Source of the DNA: Clostridia bacterium
Lineage (GTDB): Bacteria; Bacillota; Clostridia; Oscillospirales; Acutalibacteraceae
Length of the DNA stretch: 7,051 bases
Assembly (NCBI GenBank): GCA_024689165.1
Contig: JAILDS010000175.1
Coordinates: 1-7,051 of the forward strand
Direction of reading: 5' to 3'
Each line of letters opens with the position of its first letter. The stretch's first letter is position 1. Below the pieces are notes generated by a model. The model saw only the letters and a program-made list of their open reading frames with translations. It was not told the origin of the DNA and searched no databases. This document shows, piece by piece, positions 1 to 6,322 of this stretch. Position numbers and translations under genes: made by a program.

Positions 1-1862
1 GCGTCGGGCATTTTCGAGATAAAGCCGTGCGCGTTGGCGACCTCCGCAGCGTGGAGCACCTGTTCGACGTGCACCTCGCCCGAGCCGTAGGCGATGTTGT
101 TGAAGACCGTGTCCCTGAACATCAGCGGCTCCTGCTGGACGAATCCTATCTGGGAGCGGTAATAGCGCATGTCGATATCCTTGACGTCCCTGCCGTCCAT
201 GAGGATCTGCCCGTCGTAGTCGTCGTAATAGCGCATGAGCAGGTTGATAAGCGTCGACTTGCCCGAACCGGTCGTGCCGACGATGCCTACTATATCTCCC
301 GGCTCGATGGTCAGATTGATGTCGGAAAGCACTTTTTTCGACTTGTCGAACGAGAAGCTGAGGTTTTTGAACTCTATCTTCCCGTGAAGCGGTTCCTCAT
401 CCCTGAAGTCGCCGAAATCGCTCTCCGGCTCGCTGTCGAGTATGTCGAGTATCTTCTCCGCGCTGGCGATCGCGCTCTCGTAGGAATCGCCGAGATTTGC
501 GAAGAAATTGACGGGGTTATAGAAGGTCCCGGCGTAGGAAATGAAGGAGATCAGCATGCCCGAGGTCACGCCGAAGGACCCGCCGACGGTCCATCTGCCG
601 CCGATGAACCAGATGAGAATGGACCCGCAGGTGACGAAAAACGTGATCAGCGTAGGAAAGATCGCCGCGTACAGGCCAGCCGCCTTATCCTCTTTTTCCC
701 ACTCGGAGCAGTAGCGGTCGAATTTGCCGATAACGCTCTTTTCGTTGGAAAACGCCTTGATGACCCTGATGCCGGGGATGGAATCGGTGAGCATGGACGA
801 AATGGCGGAGCTTCTGCGCCAGAGACGGCGGTATTTCGGGCCGATGAGCCTGCCGAAGCGGCGCGCGACAAAAACGACGAGCGGGATCGGGCACAGCGCA
901 AGCAGAGCAAGCCGCCAGTTCATCGAGAGCATTATGACGATGATCCCGACCATGGTGAAGAACTGGACTATCGCTTCCTGCGAGATCCTCAGGATAAAGT
1001 TCTGCACGACTGCGGTATCGGAGTTTATCCGGTTAATGACGGAGCCGGTAGAGGTCTTGTCATAGAACCTCATGGGCAGATACTGCGCCTTGGCGAAGAT
1101 ATCCTTTTTCAGGCCCGTGATGATCCCGTCCGAAGCGCACCTCAGACGGTACTGACGGAAGCCGGTCAGCGTGAACTGCACCACGTAGACGCCGACGAGA
1201 GTCAGGATGATCTTTACGAGCTTGTCCATGTCGCGGTCCGGCAGGACGTCGTCGACCATGAGCTTGGTGATGTATGTCGGCACGAGCGACAGGGCGGTCG
1301 TGACTGCCGAGAGGATAAGGCACAGAACAAGGTTTTTGGTCTGGGGCCTTACGTAGGCGGCGAGCTTCGAAAAGGTTTTGCCCTTGCCGGAGCAGTTTAT
1401 GCACGGCGCGTCGGGCGACGGGAGTTTTCTGCCGCATTTGGGGCAGAAGCAGCGCTGTTTGTCGAACGTCGCCTTGACAGCGGCGAGCGCGTCTTCGGAA
1501 AAACCTTCGTCGCGGACGGTCTCGACGAAATCCGCAGCCGCGTCGGAAATGTCGGCCGCAGCGTAAGAGAAGCGGAGAAGGTTTTCGGAAGAGCCGTCCT
1601 TCAGCCTGCAGCGGAAAACGGCGTTGCCGTACATCCGTTTGACCTTTGCCTCTTCGATCTCGTCAAAAAGTACGGCGGCGGCAGGATCCTCAGCTTTTTC
1701 AAGACAAACGAGCCTGTCGCGTGCAAAGAAGAGGTAGCGCGCTCCGTACTCGGAGCTCTGCGTGAGATCCGACGCTATGCAGAACAGCGGGGACTCTCCC
1801 AGCAGCTCGCCCGCGCGGAGCCTGAGGTCTTCGGAGACAGCTTTGTTAGAAAAGAATTCCAA
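1..1862 (-). CDS. ABC exporter half-transporter (permease-ATPase fusion) with N-terminal PH-like domain and zinc ribbon; 3' end outside window
   Basis: Seen: a frame open from TTG at 1862 to the window edge, 620 codons without a stop. Residues 22-120 alternate beta-strand-like stretches and end in a helix, suggesting a PH-like fold. A zinc ribbon follows: C140-x2-C143 and C154-x2-C157, with an extra C138. Residues about 175-455 form an ABC exporter membrane domain with about six hydrophobic spans (near 177-198, 215-235, 297-313, 317-334, 395-420, 434-455) and the coupling-helix style stretch MRFYDKTSTGSVINRINSD. The nucleotide-binding domain starts near 493, with Walker A GTTGSGKST at 529-537 and Q-loop FVQQEP at 574-579; the LSGGQ signature, Walker B and H-loop would lie beyond the edge. 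Known: such half-transporters dimerise in the cytoplasmic membrane and use ATP to export drugs, lipids or peptides. The substrate cannot be read. The N-terminal extension should be cytoplasmic and may regulate or sense (inference). Transcribed divergently from the hydrolase cluster. Confidence 0.93.
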   Translation of the reverse strand, partial: MEFFSNKAVSEDLRLRAGELLGESPLFCIASDLTQSSEYGARYLFFARDRLVCLEKAEDPAAAVLFDEIEEAKVKRMYGNAVFRCRLKDGSSENLLRFSYAAADISDAAADFVETVRDEGFSEDALAAVKATFDKQRCFCPKCGRKLPSPDAPCINCSGKGKTFSKLAAYVRPQTKNLVLCLILSAVTTALSLVPTYITKLMVDDVLPDRDMDKLVKIILTLVGVYVVQFTLTGFRQYRLRCASDGIITGLKKDIFAKAQYLPMRFYDKTSTGSVINRINSDTAVVQNFILRISQEAIVQFFTMVGIIVIMLSMNWRLALLALCPIPLVVFVARRFGRLIGPKYRRLWRRSSAISSMLTDSIPGIRVIKAFSNEKSVIGKFDRYCSEWEKEDKAAGLYAAIFPTLITFFVTCGSILIWFIGGRWTVGGSFGVTSGMLISFISYAGTFYNPVNFFANLGDSYESAIASAEKILDILDSEPESDFGDFRDEEPLHGKIEFKNLSFSFDKSKKVLSDINLTIEPGDIVGIVGTTGSGKSTLINLLMRYYDDYDGQILMDGRDVKDIDMRYYRSQIGFVQQEPLMFRDTVFNNIAYGSGEVHVEQVLHAAEVANAHGFISKMPD

Positions 1863-1868
1863 GGTTAT

Positions 1869-1874
1869 ACACCT
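1869..1874 (-). promoter_or_regulatory. Ribosome binding site fixing the TTG start of the ABC exporter
   Basis: The minus strand reads GAGGTG followed by a six-base spacer and then TTG at 1862-1860. No ATG or GTG lies in frame nearby upstream, and the first in-frame ATG is about 76 residues inside the PH-like region, so TTG is the supported start. Confidence 0.7.
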
Positions 1875-1884
1875 CGCTTTCGTC

Positions 1885-1906
1885 CGACGGTAAAGCCGTC
1901 GACGGC
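1885..1906 (-). other. Leader hairpin / palindrome upstream of the ABC exporter
   Basis: CGACGG (1885-1890) and CCGTCG (1896-1901) form a 6-bp stem with a 5-base loop. The right arm also overlaps a perfect 12-bp palindrome, GCCGTCGACGGC (1895-1906), so two alternative structures share one arm. It lies between the predicted minus-strand -10 box and the ribosome binding site, so it would fall at the start of the 5' leader. There is no U-run after it, so it is not a terminator. A function in mRNA stability or regulator binding is speculative. Confidence 0.4.
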
Positions 1907-1910
1907 AGGA

Positions 1911-1938
1911 AGTTTATCACCGCGGCCCGTTAAGTCAA
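1911..1938 (-). promoter_or_regulatory. Probable sigma-A promoter for the ABC exporter
   Basis: Read on the minus strand: -35 box TTGACT (1938-1933, five of six matches to TTGACA), a 16-bp spacer, and -10 box TAAACT (1916-1911, four of six matches to TATAAT). A run of nine A residues (1949-1941 on the minus strand) lies just upstream of the -35 box, as expected for an UP element. Transcription would begin near 1904, leaving a leader of about 40 nt. Confidence 0.5.
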
Positions 1939-2008
1939 GCTTTTTTTTTCAAACCGACCCGATTCGTGAAAATCATTCAAAAAAAATTCTTATTCGGTTA
2001 AATATTTA

Positions 2009-2039
2009 TTCATATTTTAGTACTAAAATCACATATTAT
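2009..2039 (+). promoter_or_regulatory. Possible promoter for the hydrolase cluster
   Basis: Candidate -10 TATTAT at 2034-2039 with a weak -35 TTCATA at 2009-2014 and a long 19-bp spacer. An alternative -10 is TAAAAT at 2024-2029, which lies inside the 16-bp palindrome but has no convincing -35. The AT-rich stretch from about 1975 to 2045 supports a promoter somewhere here; the exact boxes are uncertain. Confidence 0.3.
2014..2029. promoter_or_regulatory. Perfect 16-bp palindrome, candidate operator
   Basis: ATTTTAGTACTAAAAT is exactly equal to its own reverse complement, with no central spacer. It sits 4 bp upstream of the candidate TATTAT -10 box of the hydrolase cluster and about 35 bp before its first gene, the usual place for a repressor site. 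Length and symmetry suit a dimeric helix-turn-helix regulator, but I do not recognise the specific family and no regulator gene is in the window. AT-rich DNA makes chance palindromes more likely, though a gapless 16-mer is uncommon. Confidence 0.5.
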
Positions 2040-2048
2040 CAGTCCAAA

Positions 2049-2056
2049 AGAAGGGA
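2049..2056 (+). promoter_or_regulatory. Ribosome binding site supporting the TTG start of the metallophosphoesterase
   Basis: AGAAGGGA with an 8-base spacer precedes TTG at 2065. The next gene in the cluster uses nearly the same element, AGAAGGGG (3126-3133), with a 10-base spacer before its ATG. An in-frame ATG at 2080 has only the weaker GAGAGA (2067-2072) before it, so TTG is preferred but ATG is not excluded. Confidence 0.55.
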
Positions 2057-2064
2057 TAGTTGAA

Positions 2065-3126
2065 TTGAGAGATATCCTCATGTTTCACCCCACGGTTTTC
2101 GCCGTAGGCGACAATTACATGATATTCGCGAGGGTCAACAGCAAATGCTCCTTCGGGGTCAGGGTCGGCAAAAACGTCTACCACGACCACGACAACGGCA
2201 TACTCCGCACGGCAGGTCTCGTGCACTGCGTGACCGTCCCGATGCGGGAGCTCGACGCGGCGGGCGGATATACGGTCGTCGTCAGGCCGCTGAAAAAGCG
2301 CCTTGCCTATTACAGCGTTTTTTTCAGGGAATTCACCTTCGACTACCGTTTTTACCCCGTACCTGCGGACGGTCCGGCGAAATTCTTCCACGTAGCCGAC
2401 ACCCACGGCAATACCGCGCCGGCAATACAGGCTTATAAAGCCGCAAAGACCGATATAGACTGTCTCATCCTCAACGGCGACATATTCGAAAACTCGGAAA
2501 AAACGGCGCACTTCGACGCGGTCTACGAGCTTGCCGGCGCCATGACCGGCGGTGAAAGACCGGTGATCTACGCGAGGGGAAATCACGACCTGCGCGGCGC
2601 GGCGGCCGAATTCATGGGAAGGTTCCTGCCGACCGAGAACGGCTGCACCTACTACACCGTCAGGCTGGGCAGATACTGGTTCCTGATACTCGACTGCGGC
2701 GAAGACAAGGACGATTCCCACCCGGAATACGGCGGCGCGAACTGCTGCCATGAGTTCCGTCTTGCGGAAAACGCGTTTTTCGACCGCGTCGTCGCCTCAC
2801 GGGAGTATGAAGCCGACGGGACGGGGTTCAGATTCGTCGTCGCCCATTACCCGTTCCCACACGTGGACGAGGAGCCGTTCAATATCGAACAGGAGCTCTA
2901 CCGCCACTGGTGCGACGGACTCAGGAATGAAGTCAGGCCCGACCTGATGCTGTGCGGACACACCCATAAAGTCAAGATCAGCGAACCGGGCAGCGATTAT
3001 GACGACCTCGGGCAGCCGTGCAGGCTCGTCATCGGCTCACAAACGGATAAGCGCGGCAGCTTCACCGCCTGTCTTGTCACGGTAAACGGCAATGAAGCAG
3101 ACGTAAAATTCGTATCAAATCTTTAA
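2065..3126 (+). CDS. Calcineurin-like metallophosphoesterase with N-terminal beta-sandwich domain
   Basis: A 353-residue protein, or 348 if translation begins at the ATG at 2080. Residues about 8-95 are strand-rich without catalytic motifs and resemble the Ig/fibronectin-like domain placed before some purple-acid-phosphatase-type enzymes. The catalytic domain follows with the full set of dinuclear metal motifs: DTH (D112, H114), GDIFEN (D139, N143), GNHD (172-175), AHYP (H261) and GHTH (298-301). This family uses two metal ions to hydrolyse phosphomonoesters or phosphodiesters; the substrate cannot be deduced. There is no signal peptide or membrane segment, so it should be cytoplasmic. It is the first gene of the plus-strand cluster; its stop is 17 bp before the peptidase start and the peptidase's ribosome binding site overlaps the stop codon, suggesting co-transcription. 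The family call is firm; the biological role is unknown. Confidence 0.92.
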   Translation: MRDILMFHPTVFAVGDNYMIFARVNSKCSFGVRVGKNVYHDHDNGILRTAGLVHCVTVPMRELDAAGGYTVVVRPLKKRLAYYSVFFREFTFDYRFYPVPADGPAKFFHVADTHGNTAPAIQAYKAAKTDIDCLILNGDIFENSEKTAHFDAVYELAGAMTGGERPVIYARGNHDLRGAAAEFMGRFLPTENGCTYYTVRLGRYWFLILDCGEDKDDSHPEYGGANCCHEFRLAENAFFDRVVASREYEADGTGFRFVVAHYPFPHVDEEPFNIEQELYRHWCDGLRNEVRPDLMLCGHTHKVKISEPGSDYDDLGQPCRLVIGSQTDKRGSFTACLVTVNGNEADVKFVSNL

Positions 3127-3143
3127 GAAGGGGATATAAAAGA

Positions 3144-4382
3144 ATGGATCTCAAAACTCTTATCGACAAGAAGAACGAAACCGCCAAGTGGATCATCGAC
3201 GAGATAACCCACATCTGCCGCGACATGCCCAAGCGTTCTCCCGGTTCCGAGGGCGAAAAGATAGCCACGGAATACATGGAACAGGTCTGCAAAGACTGCG
3301 GCTGCGAGTACACGAAGGTCGAGTCCTTCAAGGAAAACCCCGGCTCTTTCTTCGGCTGGCTCTACTTTACGCTCACCTTTGCTCTCGTTTCCATCGTCCT
3401 TTTCTTCTTCGTTCCCATCGTTTCCGTCGTTCTGATAGTGCTTGGGCTCACCCTCTCGGTGCTGCAGTTCGGCCTCTACAAAAAGGTAGTCGACAGGTTC
3501 TTCCCCGAAAAGACGGGGCACAACCTCACCGCGGTCAAAAGCTGCACCGGCGAAGTCAAAAGGCGCATTTTCTTCAACGGCCACTCCGACGCCGCGTGGG
3601 AATGGCCCGTCAATTACGCCCTCGGCGGCGTGGGCTTTGAGACCCACGCTCTCATCGGCTTCGGCGGCGCGTTTTATTACCTCGCGATCTCGATCATTTA
3701 CGTCTGCAAATACGGCGTCGGCGCAGCGGTGATAAACACCGCCGACCCGCTGTTCAAGGCGGGTCTCGTCGGTCTTGTATTCGTCCCGTTCCTCATAGGG
3801 CTGTATTTCCTGTGGAACAAGCACAGGATAGTCGACGGCGCGAACGACAACCTCACCGGCTGCTACATGGGCATCGCTCTGCTCAAGGCTCTCAAGGACG
3901 AGGGCGTGGAGCTCGAGAACACCGAGGTCGGCGTGATCATCACCGGCTCCGAGGAGGCAGGCCTTCGCGGCGCGATGGCGTGGGGCGAGGCGCATAAGGG
4001 CGAATATCAGGACGTGCCCACGTTCATCGTCTCGTACGACACAATCCATGACCCCAAGCAGCTCATGGTCAATTACAGGAACCTCAACGGCACGATGAAG
4101 ACCGACAAGGATATCAACGACCTTTTCTATGAGGCGGCTCAGGAGCTCGGCATATTCTGCAAAAAAGGTTGGGTGCCCCCGTTGGGCGGCGCGACCGATG
4201 ACGCCGCTTTCCATAAGGCCGGTTTCCGCTCCGGCGGCGTCACCGGGCTCAACCATAAGCTCGAAAACTATTATCACACCCGCCGCGACACTTATGACAA
4301 CCTCAACGAAAACGGCATAGCCGACTGCTACGCCGTGACCGTCAAGACGCTCGAGATGTTCGACAACGGGGCCAAGCAGTAA
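3144..4382 (+). CDS. Membrane-embedded M28-family zinc metallopeptidase
   Basis: A 412-residue protein with all co-catalytic zinc-site residues of the M28 (aminopeptidase Y/S type) family: GHSD (H147, D149), GANDN (bridging D235), GSEEAG (general base E270, ligand E271), SYDT (D299) and YYHT (H378). Known: these enzymes remove N-terminal amino acids or cut dipeptides using two zinc ions. Unusually, two hydrophobic hairpins interrupt the fold: residues about 69-112 (two spans) and about 168-225 (two spans), the second lying between the GHSD and GANDN motifs, which are normally only some 10-20 residues apart. There is no signal peptide. Lysines and arginines just after the hairpins (K113, K114, R118; K226, R228) suggest that the catalytic parts face the cytoplasm (inference). 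ATG 3144 has AGAAGGGG 10 bases upstream. Third-position G/C bias matches its neighbours. It could be annotated elsewhere as M20/M25/M40; the motif order favours M28. Confidence 0.9.
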   Translation: MDLKTLIDKKNETAKWIIDEITHICRDMPKRSPGSEGEKIATEYMEQVCKDCGCEYTKVESFKENPGSFFGWLYFTLTFALVSIVLFFFVPIVSVVLIVLGLTLSVLQFGLYKKVVDRFFPEKTGHNLTAVKSCTGEVKRRIFFNGHSDAAWEWPVNYALGGVGFETHALIGFGGAFYYLAISIIYVCKYGVGAAVINTADPLFKAGLVGLVFVPFLIGLYFLWNKHRIVDGANDNLTGCYMGIALLKALKDEGVELENTEVGVIITGSEEAGLRGAMAWGEAHKGEYQDVPTFIVSYDTIHDPKQLMVNYRNLNGTMKTDKDINDLFYEAAQELGIFCKKGWVPPLGGATDDAAFHKAGFRSGGVTGLNHKLENYYHTRRDTYDNLNENGIADCYAVTVKTLEMFDNGAKQ

Positions 4383-4414
4383 ACTAACGCCCCCCGGCAG
4401 TAAAGGAGACGCTC

Positions 4415-5374
4415 ATGCCGAGTCTTTCAGGCAGACTGTTCAGATTCATAGCCCGCGCGGCGGGGAACGTCAACCCGAACATCGTAAAAGAAAAGAAAAA
4501 GCAGGTCGTAAAGGACCTGCGCTCCATGGAGCCGCTTTTCAGGCATTACATCCCGCCGATAGGCTACTCCTTCAAAAAGATCGATGTAGAAGGTGTTCCG
4601 ACCGAGGTGTTCGCCCCGAAGAAAAACAAGAGCGACAAGGCCGTTCTTGTTATCCACGGCGGGGCGTATATCTCGCGCATGATGTTCTATTACCGGCTTT
4701 CCAACAAAAGCTACTCAAAGGCGAGCGGGGGCGGAACGGTCGTACACTTCGATTACCGCTGCGCGCCGGAGCACGTCTATCCCGCCGCGCTGGACGACAC
4801 AGAAAAGGTCTGGAACTGGCTGATCTCTCAGGGCTATAAAGAAGAGAACATCGTCACGGTCGGCGACAGCGCCGGCGGCCACCTGACGATGGACCTGCTC
4901 CTCAGGCTCCGCGACAGTGGGCGTCGGATGCCCAACGCATCTGTCCTTATGTCCCCGTGGATAGACATGACGGCCTCGGGCGACTCATACGTGTACAACT
5001 ACAAGGTCGACCCGGTTTTCGGGATAAAGGGCGTGACGCCTTCAAAGGAAGAGGTCAGAGAGCTTCTCGCCCAAAGCGAGCTTTATATGTGGCTCGGCGA
5101 CAACGACAGGAACGACCCGTACATTTCCCCCGCGCTGGCCGAGTATGACAAAAGCTTCCCCGCCCTGTTCGTTACAGTCGGCGGCGACGAGATGCTTTTG
5201 AGCGAAGCTCAGACGCTCGTTAAAAAGTTCAGGGACGCGGGGCTTGAAGCCGACCTTCTCGTCGGCGAAGGCATGTTCCACGCCTACCCGGTTTACAGGA
5301 TATTCCCGGAGGCGCGCGAGGCGCACAGGCAGATAAGCGCGTTCATCGCAAAACGGCTCGGCACAGGCAGTTAA
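4415..5374 (+). CDS. Alpha/beta-hydrolase esterase, hormone-sensitive-lipase (family IV) type
   Basis: A 319-residue protein, the usual length for this family. Residues 81-83 are HGG, the oxyanion-hole motif; DYRCAPEHVYPAALDD (113-128) is the HSL-family block; GDSAGG (150-155) contains nucleophile S152; D258 in GGDEML and H289 in GMFHAYP complete the triad. Known members hydrolyse short-acyl esters or remove acetyl groups from small molecules and sugars; the substrate here is not readable. No signal peptide is present; residues 1-35 form a basic, helical-looking cap segment as is common in the family, so a cytoplasmic location is expected. The start is supported by AAAGGAG (4402-4408) six bases before ATG. 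It lies 32 bp after the peptidase gene and 28 bp before the small membrane protein gene, with no terminator between, so it is probably in one transcript. Confidence 0.93.
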   Translation: MPSLSGRLFRFIARAAGNVNPNIVKEKKKQVVKDLRSMEPLFRHYIPPIGYSFKKIDVEGVPTEVFAPKKNKSDKAVLVIHGGAYISRMMFYYRLSNKSYSKASGGGTVVHFDYRCAPEHVYPAALDDTEKVWNWLISQGYKEENIVTVGDSAGGHLTMDLLLRLRDSGRRMPNASVLMSPWIDMTASGDSYVYNYKVDPVFGIKGVTPSKEEVRELLAQSELYMWLGDNDRNDPYISPALAEYDKSFPALFVTVGGDEMLLSEAQTLVKKFRDAGLEADLLVGEGMFHAYPVYRIFPEAREAHRQISAFIAKRLGTGS

Positions 5375-5402
5375 AGCGGCTTCGCAGCGGAGGCGGATTA
5401 TT

Positions 5403-5774
5403 ATGGAAACTACGATCTTTCTCGTCATCATGCTCCCCTTGTCAGCGTTTTTTACCGGGCTCGGCATTTTTGCCTGGAAGCGGAAAAAGCCCATGTGGTT
5501 CTGGGCAAACAGCGAGGTCAGCGAAAAAGAGATCTCCGACGTGCCCGCATATAACAGGGCCAACGGGATAATGTGGCTCGCCTACTCCGCGGTTTTCTGG
5601 ATATCGTCGGTGCTGGGGCTGTTCAACGTCGGCACTGCGGGCGCCGTCCTCGCCGCGGGTTGCCTCGGCGGCATCCCGGTGCTGATCGTCGTCTATCAGC
5701 GCATATATAAGAAATACAGAGTAAGGAAGCATTTCACCGGGCCGCGCCGCGATACGCCGGACGAAATGAAATAA
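5403..5774 (+). CDS. Small three-helix membrane protein, DUF3784-like
   Basis: A 123-residue protein with three hydrophobic spans at about 4-25, 53-75 and 78-100. A basic patch follows the first span (KRKK near residue 26), and the tail is basic, with KKYRVRKH at about 103-110. The segment KKPMWFWANSEV followed by a conserved-looking YNRANGIMWLAYS resembles small Firmicutes membrane proteins of the DUF3784 type; this match is from memory and tentative. The basic positions place the first loop and the C-terminus in the cytoplasm by the positive-inside rule. No catalytic motif is seen. The start is supported by GGAGG (5389-5393) nine bases before ATG. It is the last gene of the plus-strand cluster, followed 10 bp later by a strong terminator hairpin. 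It may anchor or partner the upstream hydrolases, but that is a guess from position only. Confidence 0.8.
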   Translation: METTIFLVIMLPLSAFFTGLGIFAWKRKKPMWFWANSEVSEKEISDVPAYNRANGIMWLAYSAVFWISSVLGLFNVGTAGAVLAAGCLGGIPVLIVVYQRIYKKYRVRKHFTGPRRDTPDEMK

Positions 5775-5784
5775 AAACCGATAT

Positions 5785-5832
5785 AAAAACCGTCTGCCGT
5801 ATGCCTGAAAGGCAAAACGCAGACGGTTTTTT
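5785..5832. terminator. Bidirectional intrinsic terminator between convergent genes
   Basis: AAAAACCGTCTGC (5785-5797) pairs perfectly with GCAGACGGTTTTT (5819-5831), a 13-bp stem of which 8 bp is the GC-containing core. The loop holds a second small hairpin, GCCT-gaa-AGGC (5803-5813). There is a run of six T at 5827-5832 on the plus strand and five T on the minus strand (from 5789 down to 5785), so it can end both the plus-strand hydrolase cluster and the minus-strand pair ending at 5849. Confidence 0.88.
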
Positions 5833-5848
5833 GAATCACTTTTTTGCA

Positions 5849-6274
5849 TCACAAGGGCTGTTTCGCCGAATGCTGTCCTCCGGCAAGCCGGGCGGCGGCT
5901 GCGGCGCAGGCCTCTGCGCACATCGGAGAAAAGAAGATCTTATCGTTGGGCAGGTCGTCCACGTTATAAAAGCAGAACGCCCGCGACATCCTGAAAACGT
6001 CCGGAACGGGTTTGCCGACGAGAGCTTCCGCAGCGACGGCCGCGCAGGCTTTGGCGTAAACGTCGTTTTCGGCTCCGGCGAAAGCCGTGCCTCTCGCGGC
6101 GGATATGACAGACACTGAGTCCGGGGCCTGTTCACCGGCTTCCCGACCGGTCCCTGCCCACAGCTCTATCCTGATACCGCCCTCGCTGTTTTTCATCTCG
6201 CCGACGGCGTCAGGTGGGCGCGTCGGAAGCGTATCGCCGGGCGTTGTTTTTTTCAGTATCTCCGAAGCGGTCAT
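5849..6274 (-). CDS. Small protein resembling an IscU/NifU-type Fe-S scaffold without the canonical ligands
   Basis: A 141-residue soluble protein ending in TGA just before the shared terminator. I do not recognise it with certainty. Several stretches line up, from memory, with NifU-like scaffolds of Clostridia: PPDAVGEMKNSEG (20-32) against the NPRNVGEI-type start, ACAAVAAEALVGKPVPDVFRMS (76-97) against the helix ending in VKGKTxEEA, and DLPNDKIFFSPMCAEACAAA (107-126) against LPPVKMHCSVLAEEAI. In that alignment the three ligand cysteines are lost: the first falls in a deleted segment, the second is D71, and the HC pair is F114-F115. Cysteines present elsewhere are C77, C101, C119 and C123. 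If the homology holds, it cannot bind a cluster in the usual way. The ATG follows GAGAGAGGAT. It lies 48 bp after, and in the same frame as, the MBL-hydrolase gene. It is probably a real gene given the ribosome binding site and the terminator; function unknown. Confidence 0.65.
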   Translation of the reverse strand: MTASEILKKTTPGDTLPTRPPDAVGEMKNSEGGIRIELWAGTGREAGEQAPDSVSVISAARGTAFAGAENDVYAKACAAVAAEALVGKPVPDVFRMSRAFCFYNVDDLPNDKIFFSPMCAEACAAAAARLAGGQHSAKQPL

Positions 6275-6276
6275 AT

Positions 6277-6286
6277 CCTCTCTCTT
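6277..6286 (-). promoter_or_regulatory. Ribosome binding site of the IscU-like gene
   Basis: The minus strand reads AAAGAGAGAGGAT directly before ATG at 6274-6272. This purine-rich site argues for independent initiation rather than expression as an extension of the upstream MBL-hydrolase frame, although the AGG is closer to the ATG than is usual. Confidence 0.5.
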
Positions 6287-6322
6287 TCCGTATCGAAAAA
6301 ACGTTTGAGCGCCGCGAAGGAC

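Noticed and set aside
121..240. Repeated tagcgcatg-like words
   Set aside because: They encode two similar RYY-type tripeptides in the ATPase domain; too short and too coding-constrained to be a real repeat.
27..2063. A 678-codon open frame on the plus strand
   Set aside because: It lies antisense to the ABC exporter, whose minus-strand frame has clear Walker A, Q-loop and exporter motifs. The plus-strand translation is rich in D, E, R and V with no domain, and runs through the divergent promoter region; it is a by-product of G/C-rich third positions.
2029..2751. A 240-codon open frame on the minus strand
   Set aside because: Antisense to the metallophosphoesterase and crossing the promoter region; no recognisable motif or ribosome binding site.
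3123..4277. A 384-codon open frame on the minus strand
   Set aside because: Antisense shadow of the M28 peptidase, which has all catalytic motifs and a good ribosome binding site; the minus-strand product has low-complexity charged composition.
5042..5921. Minus-strand frames of 173 and 159 codons over the esterase end, small membrane protein and terminator
   Set aside because: They overlap well-supported plus-strand genes, and the second runs through the terminator hairpin; their composition is like other shadows.
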